From an uncultured Chloroflexota bacterium (GTDB lineage: Bacteria > Chloroflexota > UBA4733): a stretch of DNA of 15,798 bases. The stretch is from positions 1-15,798 of the forward strand of contig CALBSQ010000304.1 in assembly GCA_937967325.1 (NCBI GenBank), given 5' to 3'. Of the stretch, positions 7,394 to 14,819 are shown in pieces; positions within the stretch are counted from its first letter, which is position 1, and each line of letters starts with the position of its first letter. The notes beneath the pieces are model-generated. The model had not been told where the DNA came from. It did not search any database and saw nothing but the letters and a program-made list of their open reading frames with translations. The translations under genes were made by a program, and so were the position numbers.

Positions 7394-10174
7394 ATGCCTA
7401 CGATGACACCGCCCCGAGCGGAACATCCCAACCCGATCTTCACTCGAGCGGACTGGCAGACGCTGAATGGCGAGTGGGAGTTCTGCTTCGATCCGGCCAA
7501 TGAGGGCGAGCAGCGGCGTTGGTGGAGTGGGCGCGTCCACGCGGTGCGAGGCGCCCAGCCGCGCGAGCCGTTTGGCCGGACGATTGTCGTGCCGTTTCCG
7601 TGGGAGAGCCGGCTTTCCGGCATCGGGGAACCGGACTATCTGGGCGTTGCCTGGTACCGCCGTCAGGTTGTCGTCCCCCGCGAATGGTTGGCGCGCGGAC
7701 TCCGGCCGGTCCTGCACTTCGCGGCGGTGGACTGGGAGGCGCGGGTCTGGGTGAACGGTCACTTGGCCGCCGAGCACGTTGGCGGCTACACACCATTCAC
7801 GGTTGACCTGGGGCCGCACCTCAGGGGAGAGGAGCCGTTGAGCGTTGTGGTTCGGGTGCGCGACGATTGTGAGGCCGCGACGCTCCTTGGCAAGCAGACG
7901 GTGCATTGGTATACCCATTCCAGCGGCATCTGGCAGTCCGTCTGGCTCGAAGGTCGGCCGGACAGCTACGTGGCGAGCGTGGCGCTGACATCCGAGCTGG
8001 CGGCAGGCCGTATGCTTGCCAGGGTCGGCTTGGACGTTGCCGTTGCCGGCAGCTACGTCCTGCAGGCGCGTTCCCCTGACGGGCAGTTTGCCGATCAAGA
8101 ACGCGTGCTCTCGCTCGCGCCCGGACACCACACCGTCTCCCTGGACGTGGCCATTCCCAACCCGCGTCCCTGGTCGCCGGACGATCCCTACCTCTATCGA
8201 TTCGACGTGGAGCTGCGCGACTCGGCCGGCGAGCCGGACCTGATCCATACCTACGCCGGGCTGCGCGAGATCAGCACCGGCTGCTGGGACGGCCGAGACT
8301 ACGAGTACGTGCTGCTGAACGGCGAGCCGGTCTACCTGCGTGGCGCGCTGGATCAGGCCTTCCATCCCGACGGTGTCCACACCTATCCCAGCGACGACGC
8401 TATCCGTGGCGACATCCAGGGCGCCAAGGATGCCGGGCTCAACTGCTTGCGCTGCCACATCAAAATCAACGACCCGCGCTACTACTACTGGGCCGATCGC
8501 CTGGGGCTGCTGATCCTGCAGGACATCCCCAGTCCGGCCATCGACACGCCGGCGTCACGGCGAGCATGGCAGCATTGTCTGCGGAGCACGATCGACCGAG
8601 ACGTCAACCACCCGTCCATCGTGGCCTGGATCCTGTTCAACGAGACCTGGGGGCTGACCGAGCACGGCACGCCGGCAAGCTGGCAGTGGCTGGCGGAGCA
8701 GGTCGCCATGGCCAAGGCGCTGGATCCGACGCGGCTGATCGAGGACAACTCCCCTTGCAACTATGACCACGTGGTGACGGAGCTCAACAGCTGGCACTTC
8801 TACCTCACCAACTGGTCATCCGCTCGACGGCACGTGCAGGAGGTGGTAGATCGTACCCATCCAGGCTCAACGTTCAACTACGTGGCGGGGCTCTCCAAGC
8901 TGCCGGAGGCGGCGCGCTACGTGCAGGGGCGCCAGCCGCTGCTCAACAGCGAATACGCCGGAGTCAGCGCCGGCATGGGCGACCGCGACGTGAGCCAGTC
9001 GCTGAAATTCCTGACCACCGACCTGCGACGCCACGACAAGATCTGCGGCTACGTCTACACGGAGCTGACCGACATCGAGTGGGAGCACAACGGCCTCCTG
9101 GAATACGACCGGTCGCCCAAGGAGTTCGGCTACGACGGCTTCGTGTCGGGGATGACCACCGCGGACCTGCTCGGTGACGACGTTATCGGCTTTGATTGCC
9201 CGCCCTGCCGGACGCTGGAGCCGGGGGCCGAGTTCCGGGCCACCGCGTTTGTCAGTCACTGGTCCACGCGGGATCTGCGCGGCAGCAGCCTGCGCTGGCG
9301 CATCAACGCCATCGATCGGTGTGGTGAGCGCTACGTCTGGCGCGACGGCGCGGTCTCGGTTGAGCCCCGCCGCTACGCCGTCACCGAGGCCGGTGCGATC
9401 GCCGCCCCGCTCCCGAAGGAGCCGGGCCTGCTCACTTTCAGCCTGCGGCTCGTCGATGCGACCGGCAAGGTCGTCGCGCGCAACTACGTCAACGTCGAGG
9501 TCTGGTCCGCGCCGTCGCCGCGTTGCGAGCGCATGCCTAGCGGCTGGGCGCTGCGTGTTGCTCCGGGCGAGTACCAGAGCACAACCTGGTTGTCACCGCG
9601 GGTGATCGCCGAAGGTGGAAAGGTGGCAGCGAGCGGCAGCGGTAGTGTCGCCTATCGCTTTCCCTTGCCCCCTGACATGCAGCCGGCCGCGATCAACGGG
9701 CTCCGGCTCAAGTTGGAGCTGGGAACCCGCGCCGCCGGCAATCGTGCTGATTCGTGGGGACGGCGGCAGTCCACCGACTACCCGCAGACCGAGCCGGGGC
9801 GGCGCACGCCGGGCGACGTGGCCATTCACTTGAGCGGCCACATGCTGGAGCGTCGTCGCCTGGCCGACGATCCCAACGACGCGCGCGGCATCCTGACCTT
9901 CCACCAGGGCGCCGGTGATGATAGCTCCTACGGCGAGCTGGTCGAGATCGCCGTGTCGGCAGATGTGGTCGGGCCAATCGTTCAGGAAGCGCAGCGCGAC
10001 GGCGCCTTCGTGCTACGACTTGAGGTCCCGTCGGGCGGGGGACTCGCTCGTGGCCTGTCGATCTACGGCGAGCGCATGGGCGCCTACCCGCTGGATTTGA
10101 CGTTGATGCTGGATATGGAAGCTGGCCCCCGGCCCGCACTCTCGCCGGCAGATCAGGAGGCTCGCGAAGCGTAG
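7394..10174 (+). CDS. Glycoside hydrolase family 2 protein (beta-galactosidase/glucuronidase-like)
   Basis: This 926-residue protein should hydrolyse a terminal beta-linked sugar by a retaining mechanism. Start ATG 7394 has GGAGAG 10 nt upstream; the frame is open to 7133 but the extra residues there look non-coding. Domains: N-terminal jelly-roll sugar-binding domain (about 15-190, opening DWQTLNGEWEF, with PFPWES and YRRQVVVP), an immunoglobulin-like domain (about 200-300), then a TIM barrel starting near LRGALDQAFHP (about 315). The probable acid/base is Glu417 in LFNETWG and the probable nucleophile Glu520 in LLNSEYAG. The GALDQ...GLNCLRCHIK pattern marks an uncharacterised GH2 group rather than LacZ. 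The last roughly 300 residues form beta-rich accessory domains I cannot assign. There is no signal peptide, so it is probably cytoplasmic and acts on imported oligosaccharides or glycosides, yet no transporter or sugar regulator adjoins it. The substrate cannot be read from the sequence. Confidence 0.93.
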   Translation: MPTMTPPRAEHPNPIFTRADWQTLNGEWEFCFDPANEGEQRRWWSGRVHAVRGAQPREPFGRTIVVPFPWESRLSGIGEPDYLGVAWYRRQVVVPREWLARGLRPVLHFAAVDWEARVWVNGHLAAEHVGGYTPFTVDLGPHLRGEEPLSVVVRVRDDCEAATLLGKQTVHWYTHSSGIWQSVWLEGRPDSYVASVALTSELAAGRMLARVGLDVAVAGSYVLQARSPDGQFADQERVLSLAPGHHTVSLDVAIPNPRPWSPDDPYLYRFDVELRDSAGEPDLIHTYAGLREISTGCWDGRDYEYVLLNGEPVYLRGALDQAFHPDGVHTYPSDDAIRGDIQGAKDAGLNCLRCHIKINDPRYYYWADRLGLLILQDIPSPAIDTPASRRAWQHCLRSTIDRDVNHPSIVAWILFNETWGLTEHGTPASWQWLAEQVAMAKALDPTRLIEDNSPCNYDHVVTELNSWHFYLTNWSSARRHVQEVVDRTHPGSTFNYVAGLSKLPEAARYVQGRQPLLNSEYAGVSAGMGDRDVSQSLKFLTTDLRRHDKICGYVYTELTDIEWEHNGLLEYDRSPKEFGYDGFVSGMTTADLLGDDVIGFDCPPCRTLEPGAEFRATAFVSHWSTRDLRGSSLRWRINAIDRCGERYVWRDGAVSVEPRRYAVTEAGAIAAPLPKEPGLLTFSLRLVDATGKVVARNYVNVEVWSAPSPRCERMPSGWALRVAPGEYQSTTWLSPRVIAEGGKVAASGSGSVAYRFPLPPDMQPAAINGLRLKLELGTRAAGNRADSWGRRQSTDYPQTEPGRRTPGDVAIHLSGHMLERRRLADDPNDARGILTFHQGAGDDSSYGELVEIAVSADVVGPIVQEAQRDGAFVLRLEVPSGGGLARGLSIYGERMGAYPLDLTLMLDMEAGPRPALSPADQEAREA

Positions 10175-10290
10175 CCATCCAGCCAGCGGGCGTTGGCCTC
10201 GATAAGCTCGTCCACCATGACGCGGAAGCTTCGTGCCGAGTAGTCGCAACAAGGGAAGAACAGCGGGGACGACACTCCCACAGGTACTGC
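10153..10290 (-). pseudogene. Possible C-terminal gene relic, unknown family
   Basis: The minus-strand frame ending at stop 10153 reads SPLFFPCCDYSARSFRVM, then VDELIEANARWLDGY. This is markedly more protein-like (amphipathic helix, balanced composition) than typical shadow frames. It overlaps the last 22 bp of the GH2 gene and continues into the methyltransferase promoter region, where any upstream part would be lost. I do not recognise the family. It may be the tail of a gene cut by the insertion of the methyltransferase segment, or chance. Confidence 0.25.
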
Positions 10291-10316
10291 CAATTGGTAC
10301 GGTTGTTCGCTATGAT
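10287..10316 (+). promoter_or_regulatory. Sigma-70-type promoter of the methyltransferase gene
   Basis: CTGCCA (10287-10292, four of six -35 matches) and TATGAT (10311-10316, five of six -10 matches) are separated by 18 nt. Transcription would start near 10323, immediately at the AAAGGGG ribosome binding site, giving a leader of about 13 nt before GTG 10336. The agreement of promoter, binding site and start codon supports all three. Confidence 0.5.
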
Positions 10317-10335
10317 CATGGCAAAGGGGTGTGCC

Positions 10336-11289
10336 GTGACCGTCTGCGTTGACTACCAACCCAACCCTCGTTCTTCGCGTGGAGTAATGGAGGCGTCCAA
10401 CCAAGCCGACTACATTCCAGCATCTGCTGTGATCGTCAACGTGGCCAGTGTCCCCCATCGCAGCCCGTTTCGCTACCCCGGCGGCAAAACTTGGCTCGTC
10501 CCGCTCGCACGTGATTGGCTGTTGGAGCGTCCGGGCGTGGATACGCTCGTCGAGCCCTTCGCCGGCGGTGCGATTGTCGGGCTGACAGCGCTGTTCGAGG
10601 GTCTGGCCAAGGAACTCACCATGGTGGAGCTCGACCAGGACGTAGCGGCAGTCTGGGGCACCATCCTCAATGGTCACGGCGCGGATCTGATCCATCGCAT
10701 CTGCACCTTCGACATGTCGCTGGAGCACGTGCGCGACCTCCTCGCCGCCGAGCCGCGGACCCCGCTAGATCGAGCATTCCATACCATCGTACGGAACCGG
10801 GTCCAGCGGGGCGGCATCCTAGCTCCTGGGGCGAGTCTGATGAAGGACGGCGAGAATGGACGCGGGGTACGGTCGCGATGGTACGCGGATACCCTGCGCA
10901 AACGTATCGAGGCAATCATCGCCGTCAAGGAACGCGTCAACTTCGTGCATGGGGACGGCATCGCCTACATGCGGCAGGTGGGAACTCGTCAAAATGTTGC
11001 CTACTTTATCGATCCCCCTTACACTGTCGCTGGAAGGCGTCTCTATACACACTCCGCCGTCGACCACGAGGCCATATTCCAGGTCGCCAGCACGTTGGCG
11101 GGTGATTTTCTCATGACCTACGACAACACTGACGAGATTCGTGCGCTTGCTTCCCATTGCGGATTCGATACTGCGCTCGTCCCGATGAAGTCAACCCACC
11201 ACGAGCGGAAGATGGAGCTGCTCATCGGCAGAAATCTCGACTGGGCTCGCCGTGCGCTACGCCCGCTCCAACCGAGCCTTCATCTCTGA
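10336..11289 (+). CDS. D12-class (Dam-like) DNA N6-adenine methyltransferase
   Basis: The 317-residue protein should transfer a methyl group from S-adenosylmethionine to N6 of adenine at a specific DNA site, probably protecting it from the adjacent endonuclease. Motifs in D12/alpha-class order are the AdoMet-binding FRYPGGK (45-51) and EPFAGGA (73-79), VELDQD (97-102), then catalytic DPPY (226-229). The middle region between about 105 and 215 should hold the target-recognition part. I chose GTG 10336 because AAAGGGG (10323-10328 region) lies about 7 nt upstream and a promoter ends at 10316. TTG 10294 and ATG 10312 would lie upstream of or inside that promoter; ATG 10387 is possible but its GGAG is only 2 nt away. 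It converges on the NotI-like gene with a 10-bp overlap of the 3' ends (11280-11289). By eye it is less GC-rich than its neighbours, suggesting transfer. An orphan methyltransferase is the alternative. Confidence 0.93.
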   Translation: MTVCVDYQPNPRSSRGVMEASNQADYIPASAVIVNVASVPHRSPFRYPGGKTWLVPLARDWLLERPGVDTLVEPFAGGAIVGLTALFEGLAKELTMVELDQDVAAVWGTILNGHGADLIHRICTFDMSLEHVRDLLAAEPRTPLDRAFHTIVRNRVQRGGILAPGASLMKDGENGRGVRSRWYADTLRKRIEAIIAVKERVNFVHGDGIAYMRQVGTRQNVAYFIDPPYTVAGRRLYTHSAVDHEAIFQVASTLAGDFLMTYDNTDEIRALASHCGFDTALVPMKSTHHERKMELLIGRNLDWARRALRPLQPSLHL

Positions 11290-12215
11290 GCCTCGGCAAG
11301 CTTGGCGCGTATTCTTCGTTCGAACTCGGGTAAGCTCACCGGGAGGCCAGCCGTGAGGCCCTCTACGGCGCGCTCTAACGTCGTCAGCGCCACGCGGCTT
11401 GGCTGCAGCTTGGCTCGGCCTTGCTCCTCCACGTAGCGCACGACGAACCAGGCGATGTCGCAGTTTGACACGTGAGCTACCTCGTCCATCCGGCTCAGGG
11501 AGGAAAAGAAATCCTCATCGACAACTACCGCCATCTTCTTACCCCACCGGCGAAGCGAAGGCACTTTGATCTCGAGCTGCGGCATCAGCCGCTTAGGGCC
11601 GCTGCTCCGGTAATCGAGGCGTCGCCTCCCGGCCGGGAATGGCAGCGCCGCCTGGGTTTGCTGCGCTAGAGAGCGGAACTCGACACCCATTTCATCTCCC
11701 TGGAAGTACACCGCCTGGATTTCCAGCGCACACCAGTCGAGCCGGTCGCCATGAGCCGCCACCAGGACGTTATCGATGCGCCCCACGTCGGCGCCGGTCT
11801 CGACGAGGTCTTCGTTCGCCGGCCTTGAAAGGAAGCCGATCTCGCCGAGCACGGTGGGATTCGGGTCGCCGATCAGCGTCTCGCCGACCCACCGGTAAAT
11901 CGTCCCGTCTTCCTTGAGGCGATTCGGGCAGGTGGTTCGCAGCCGGCCCTGGTCATCCGGCGCAACGGCAACATCCCCGGTCGTTGGGTCCCTCACGTAG
12001 AGACGCAGTGAGCAGACGCCCCCCTTCTTGTTGCAGCGAACATTGAAGCCTGACCGGCTCAGGAAGGGGCAAGGCACATCAGGAAGCGGGCCGGGTCGTT
12101 GCAGCGCCGCCCTGGATCGGCGTGCCTCTGGCGATAATCCAGTGAACAGCTCGCCGTACCACTCGCCGATCCCAAAGCGTCGCACCTCGCGGCGTGGACC
12201 TGTGGTATCCGGCAA
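11280..12215 (-). CDS. NotI-family type II restriction endonuclease
   Basis: This 311-residue protein resembles the NotI restriction endonuclease family (Pfam RE_NotI). It opens RRFGIGEWYGELFTGLS, followed by four cysteines, Cys49 (PCPFL), Cys61 and Cys68 (RCNKKGGVC) and Cys96 (TTCPNR), matching the Cys4 iron-binding fold known in NotI. A PD-(D/E)XK-type active site is visible as Asp148 (RIDNVLV) and Glu165-x-Gln167 (ALEIQAV); NotI likewise uses an E-x-Q variant. It should cleave double-stranded DNA at a rare site. I chose TTG 12215-12213 because a complete AAGGAGGTGA (12218-12227) sits 5 nt upstream; GTG 12233 would place that site inside the gene. It faces the adenine methyltransferase tail to tail, making a restriction-modification pair likely. 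All expected motifs are intact, so activity is plausible; the recognition site is unknown. Confidence 0.85.
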   Translation of the reverse strand: MPDTTGPRREVRRFGIGEWYGELFTGLSPEARRSRAALQRPGPLPDVPCPFLSRSGFNVRCNKKGGVCSLRLYVRDPTTGDVAVAPDDQGRLRTTCPNRLKEDGTIYRWVGETLIGDPNPTVLGEIGFLSRPANEDLVETGADVGRIDNVLVAAHGDRLDWCALEIQAVYFQGDEMGVEFRSLAQQTQAALPFPAGRRRLDYRSSGPKRLMPQLEIKVPSLRRWGKKMAVVVDEDFFSSLSRMDEVAHVSNCDIAWFVVRYVEEQGRAKLQPSRVALTTLERAVEGLTAGLPVSLPEFERRIRAKLAEAQR

Positions 12216-12217
12216 GG

Positions 12218-12227
12218 TCACCTCCTT
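12218..12227 (-). promoter_or_regulatory. Full-consensus Shine-Dalgarno of the NotI-like gene
   Basis: The minus strand reads AAGGAGGTGA, fully complementary to the 16S rRNA anti-Shine-Dalgarno sequence, with a 5-nt gap from its GGAGG core to the TTG start at 12215-12213. This decides the start in favour of TTG over the upstream in-frame GTG at 12233-12231. A strong ribosome site combined with a weak TTG codon may tune endonuclease synthesis, which is inference. Confidence 0.75.
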
Positions 12228-12249
12228 CGTCACGCAGCGCGGTAGTCCA

Positions 12250-12384
12250 TCATGTTAACCAGATCGCTTGTCCCGCATCCGGGTCAGCGATAACGACGCC
12301 GACAACGGGTCGCGCTGGCGACAGACCTAGAGTGAACGGAACTCGCCCGTGGCTGTCTCGATGGAAATTGGGCCAGAAAAGGTG
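12250..12384 (-). pseudogene. Possible short coding relic upstream of the endonuclease gene
   Basis: A stop-to-stop minus-strand frame of 44 codons reads HLFWPNFHRDSHGRVPFTLG, then LSPARPVVGVVIADPDAGQ and ends IWLT before TGA at 12250-12252. It has no ATG, but its composition is strikingly protein-like, including a hydrophobic strand VVGVVIADPDAGQAIW. I do not recognise it. It may be the C-terminus of a gene broken by rearrangement, since a stop (12385-12387) lies just upstream. Chance is not excluded for so short a frame. Confidence 0.27.
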
Positions 12385-12432
12385 TTACGATGCTCAAGAA
12401 CACGCAGCAATGAGTGTTTGTTGAGGATCAAG

Positions 12433-12817
12433 ATGCGTCAGATATTGTTATCACCCGAGGACCTGAGTCGTGGCTTGTTCGACCGAGTGAACTGCGACAT
12501 CCCGGGTGTCAACTCGGCGCTGATCGCACGAAGCCCGGTACATTTGGCCGAGGAGTTTGGTCTCACCTTCGCCGACTCGTTCGACGACTTGGACGACCTC
12601 AAGATCGCCGTCCCGGAGATCAGCACTGGCGTCGCGTTCGCCTTGATTCGCCACCGTGGAATCCCCGTGGCGGAAACGGAGATCTGGCTGGACCGTGCTG
12701 ACGCCAATCACTCAGGAGGCACTCACCGAAGTTCTGGACGAGCTACGCATCCCTCCCGACGCGGTGCTATGGCGCTCGCCGAGCTGTGCCGGAGCACCTC
12801 GGCTCACTCGAGCGTAG
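12433..12817 (+). pseudogene. Small unknown gene with an apparent frameshift
   Basis: ATG 12433 is preceded by GAGG with a 6-nt gap, so translation initiation looks real. Residues 1-88 (MRQILLSPEDLSRGLFDRV through PVAETEIWLDR, ending at codon 12694-12696) look like an acidic soluble protein. Staying in frame to stop 12831 gives an Arg/Ser/His-rich tail that looks non-coding. Skipping one base (G 12697) continues as LTPITQEALTEVLDELRIPP, then DAVLWRSP and on to stop 12815-12817, which is typical coding sequence. The joined product would be 127 residues. I do not recognise the family and assign no function. Either the gene is broken by a 1-base indel, the base is a sequencing error, or a programmed frameshift occurs; no obvious slippery run is present at 12690-12700. 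It ends 10 bp from the convergent ABC-F gene. Confidence 0.5.
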
Positions 12818-12827
12818 CGGTATCTGC

Positions 12828-14801
12828 TTAGCTCGACACCTCCACCCGCCGAGCCAGCTCCTCCCAGCGCTCGGCGAGCACCGACAACTGCGCCGCCGTG
12901 TCCTCGTGGTCGTGCAGCACGCGCTGGTATTCGTCGGGATCGCGGTAGAGCGACGAGTCGGCGAGCTGCTGCTCCAGCTCGCGGACATGGCCCTCCAACT
13001 GCTCGATCTGCTCCTCCGTGCTGCGCAGCCGCTCGCGGGCGAAGCGCTGGTTTGACCCTGACGGACGCGCCTCCAACTCTGCAGCCCGGCGCGGGTTGGG
13101 CGGTGCGGCAGGAGCACTCGAGACGCGCTCCCGAAAGCCGATCCGGCCGGCCTCCGCGCTGCCGGCGTCGGGGCCGGAGCGTCGCGCGCCCGTCCCCTGG
13201 CCGCGCGCCGCCACGAACTCGCGGTAGCCGACCGGGTGGATGGTCACTCCGCCACCGCCAACCTCGACGACCTTATTGGTCACCTGGTCCAGGAGGAATC
13301 GGTCGTGCGTAGCGATGACGAAGGCGCCTTCGTAGCGGCCCAGCGCCTGCTCCAGCACCTCGCGCGCCGGGATGTCCAGATGGTTGGTCGGCTCATCCAG
13401 CAGCAAGACGTTAGTCGGGCGCAGCAGCAGCTTGGCCACGGCAACGCGGCTGCGCTCGCCGCCGGACAGCACGGCGATCGGCTTGAAGACGTCATCGCCG
13501 CTGAAGAGCATCCGGCCCAGCAGGCCGCGCACGTCTGTCTCCGACCAGCCCGGCGGGGCGACGCTGTAGACCTCCTCGAAGGGCGTGTGGCTCACGTCCA
13601 GCGAGTCGGCCTGGTGCTGGGTGAAGAAGGCCAGTTGCACGTTGTGCCCGTAGGTCACGACGCCGCGGTCTGGCTGCTCCTCGCGCGCCAGCAGGCGCAG
13701 GAGCGTTGTCTTGCCGGCCCCATTGGGACCGATCAGGGCGATGCGATCGCCACGCTCGATAGTGAAGGTGACGTCCGCGAACACTGCCTGGGCGCCGTAG
13801 GCCTTATACACGCGGCGCAGCAGCATCGTCTCTCGCCCGCTGGGCGAGCAGGAGGGGAAGCGGAAGGCCAGCCGCCGCTCCGGCGAGCGTGGCGCCTCGA
13901 AGCGCTCGATTTTGGCCAGCAGCTTCTCTCGGCTCTGGGTCGCCCGTGTCTTGGTCGGCTTGCCCCGAAAGCGATCGATGAAGGCCTGCTGCTTGGTCAG
14001 GTATTCCTGCTGGCGCTCGTAGGCGGCCGCTTGCAGCTCCTGCTGCTGCGCCTTCGCGGCCAGGAAGGCGCTGTAGTTGCCGGGCCAGCTCGTGACCTTG
14101 CCGCGCTCCAGCTCCAGGATGCGGGTGCAGACGCGGTCGAGCAGCCAGCGGTCGTGCGAGACGATGAAGACGCTGCCCTTGTAGCCGCGCAGATACTCGG
14201 CCAGCCACTCCACGGCGAACAGATCGAGGTGGTTGGTCGGCTCGTCCAGCAGTAAGACATCGGGCCCCTGCAACAGCAGCTTGGCCAGGCCGGCCCGCAT
14301 CTGCCAGCCGCCGCTGAACTGGCCCACCGGCTTGTCGCGATCAGCCGGCTGGAAGCCGAGGCCGTCCATCACCTTGCCGATCTCGGCCTCGATGGTGTAG
14401 CCCCCCTGGCTCTCGAACTGGACCTGCAGGGCATCGTGCCGCTCCACCAGCGCCAGCACGCGCGCCTCGTCCGCCGCCTCGGTCAGCTCGCTCTCCACGA
14501 CGCGCTGCTGCCGCTCCAGCTCCAGGATGCTGCCGAACACCGACAACAGCTCGTCGTGGAGGCTCCCCTCCTGATCGAGCTCGATGTCCTGCGTGAGATA
14601 GCCGAGGCTCGTGCCCGGCGTCAGGACGATGCTGCCGCTATCCGGCTCGTCGTCGCCCAGGAGCAGACGCAGCAGCGTGGTCTTGCCGGCCCCGTTGCGA
14701 CCGACCAGGCCGATGCGCTCGCCGGGGTTGAGCTGGAAGGACAGCTCGTCCAGGACGACTTGCCCGGCGAAGCCCTTCTTGAGGTTGACAGCAGCAAGCA
14801 T
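12828..14801 (-). CDS. ABC-F family ribosome-associated ATPase (Uup/EttA-like)
   Basis: The 657-residue protein has two ABC ATPase domains and no membrane segments, the layout of ABC-F translation factors, which bind the ribosomal E site and relieve stalling or antibiotic block. Domain 1 has Walker A GRNGAGKT (34-41), signature FSGGWQMR (162-169), Walker B with DEPTNHLD (186-193) and SHDR (215-218). A charged linker (about 235-320) follows, with QQEYLTKQQAFIDRFRG as in P-site tRNA interaction arms. Domain 2 has GPNGAGKT (358-365), LSGGERSR (445-452), DEPTNHLD (469-476) and THDR. A Pro/Ala/Gly-rich hinge (about 535-585) leads to a C-terminal coiled coil (about 586-650), as in Uup. ATG 14801-14799 is the only start after the upstream gene's stop; its AGGGA lies 15 nt away, so the gene may depend on translational coupling. 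It sits 18 bp after the carbamoyltransferase-like gene. Housekeeping versus antibiotic-resistance role cannot be decided from sequence. Confidence 0.93.
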   Translation of the reverse strand: MLAAVNLKKGFAGQVVLDELSFQLNPGERIGLVGRNGAGKTTLLRLLLGDDEPDSGSIVLTPGTSLGYLTQDIELDQEGSLHDELLSVFGSILELERQQRVVESELTEAADEARVLALVERHDALQVQFESQGGYTIEAEIGKVMDGLGFQPADRDKPVGQFSGGWQMRAGLAKLLLQGPDVLLLDEPTNHLDLFAVEWLAEYLRGYKGSVFIVSHDRWLLDRVCTRILELERGKVTSWPGNYSAFLAAKAQQQELQAAAYERQQEYLTKQQAFIDRFRGKPTKTRATQSREKLLAKIERFEAPRSPERRLAFRFPSCSPSGRETMLLRRVYKAYGAQAVFADVTFTIERGDRIALIGPNGAGKTTLLRLLAREEQPDRGVVTYGHNVQLAFFTQHQADSLDVSHTPFEEVYSVAPPGWSETDVRGLLGRMLFSGDDVFKPIAVLSGGERSRVAVAKLLLRPTNVLLLDEPTNHLDIPAREVLEQALGRYEGAFVIATHDRFLLDQVTNKVVEVGGGGVTIHPVGYREFVAARGQGTGARRSGPDAGSAEAGRIGFRERVSSAPAAPPNPRRAAELEARPSGSNQRFARERLRSTEEQIEQLEGHVRELEQQLADSSLYRDPDEYQRVLHDHEDTAAQLSVLAERWEELARRVEVSS

Positions 14802-14819
14802 GGTATGGCGGTGCGATCC

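Noticed and set aside
6805..7623. 272-aa minus-strand frame across the spacer and GH2 start
   Set aside because: It overlaps the GH2 coding start, lacks motifs and reads the transposase relic in the wrong frame.
7352..8458. 368-aa minus-strand frame inside the GH2 gene
   Set aside because: Shadow of the GH2 coding sequence, with no motif and no ribosome site.
10172..10210. Possible hairpin after the GH2 stop (GCCA...TGGC)
   Set aside because: Stem of only 4-5 bp and no T-run, so not a supportable terminator.
12253..12258. TTAACA as a -35 element for the endonuclease gene
   Set aside because: Five of six matches, but no acceptable -10 at 16-19 nt spacing before the ribosome site.
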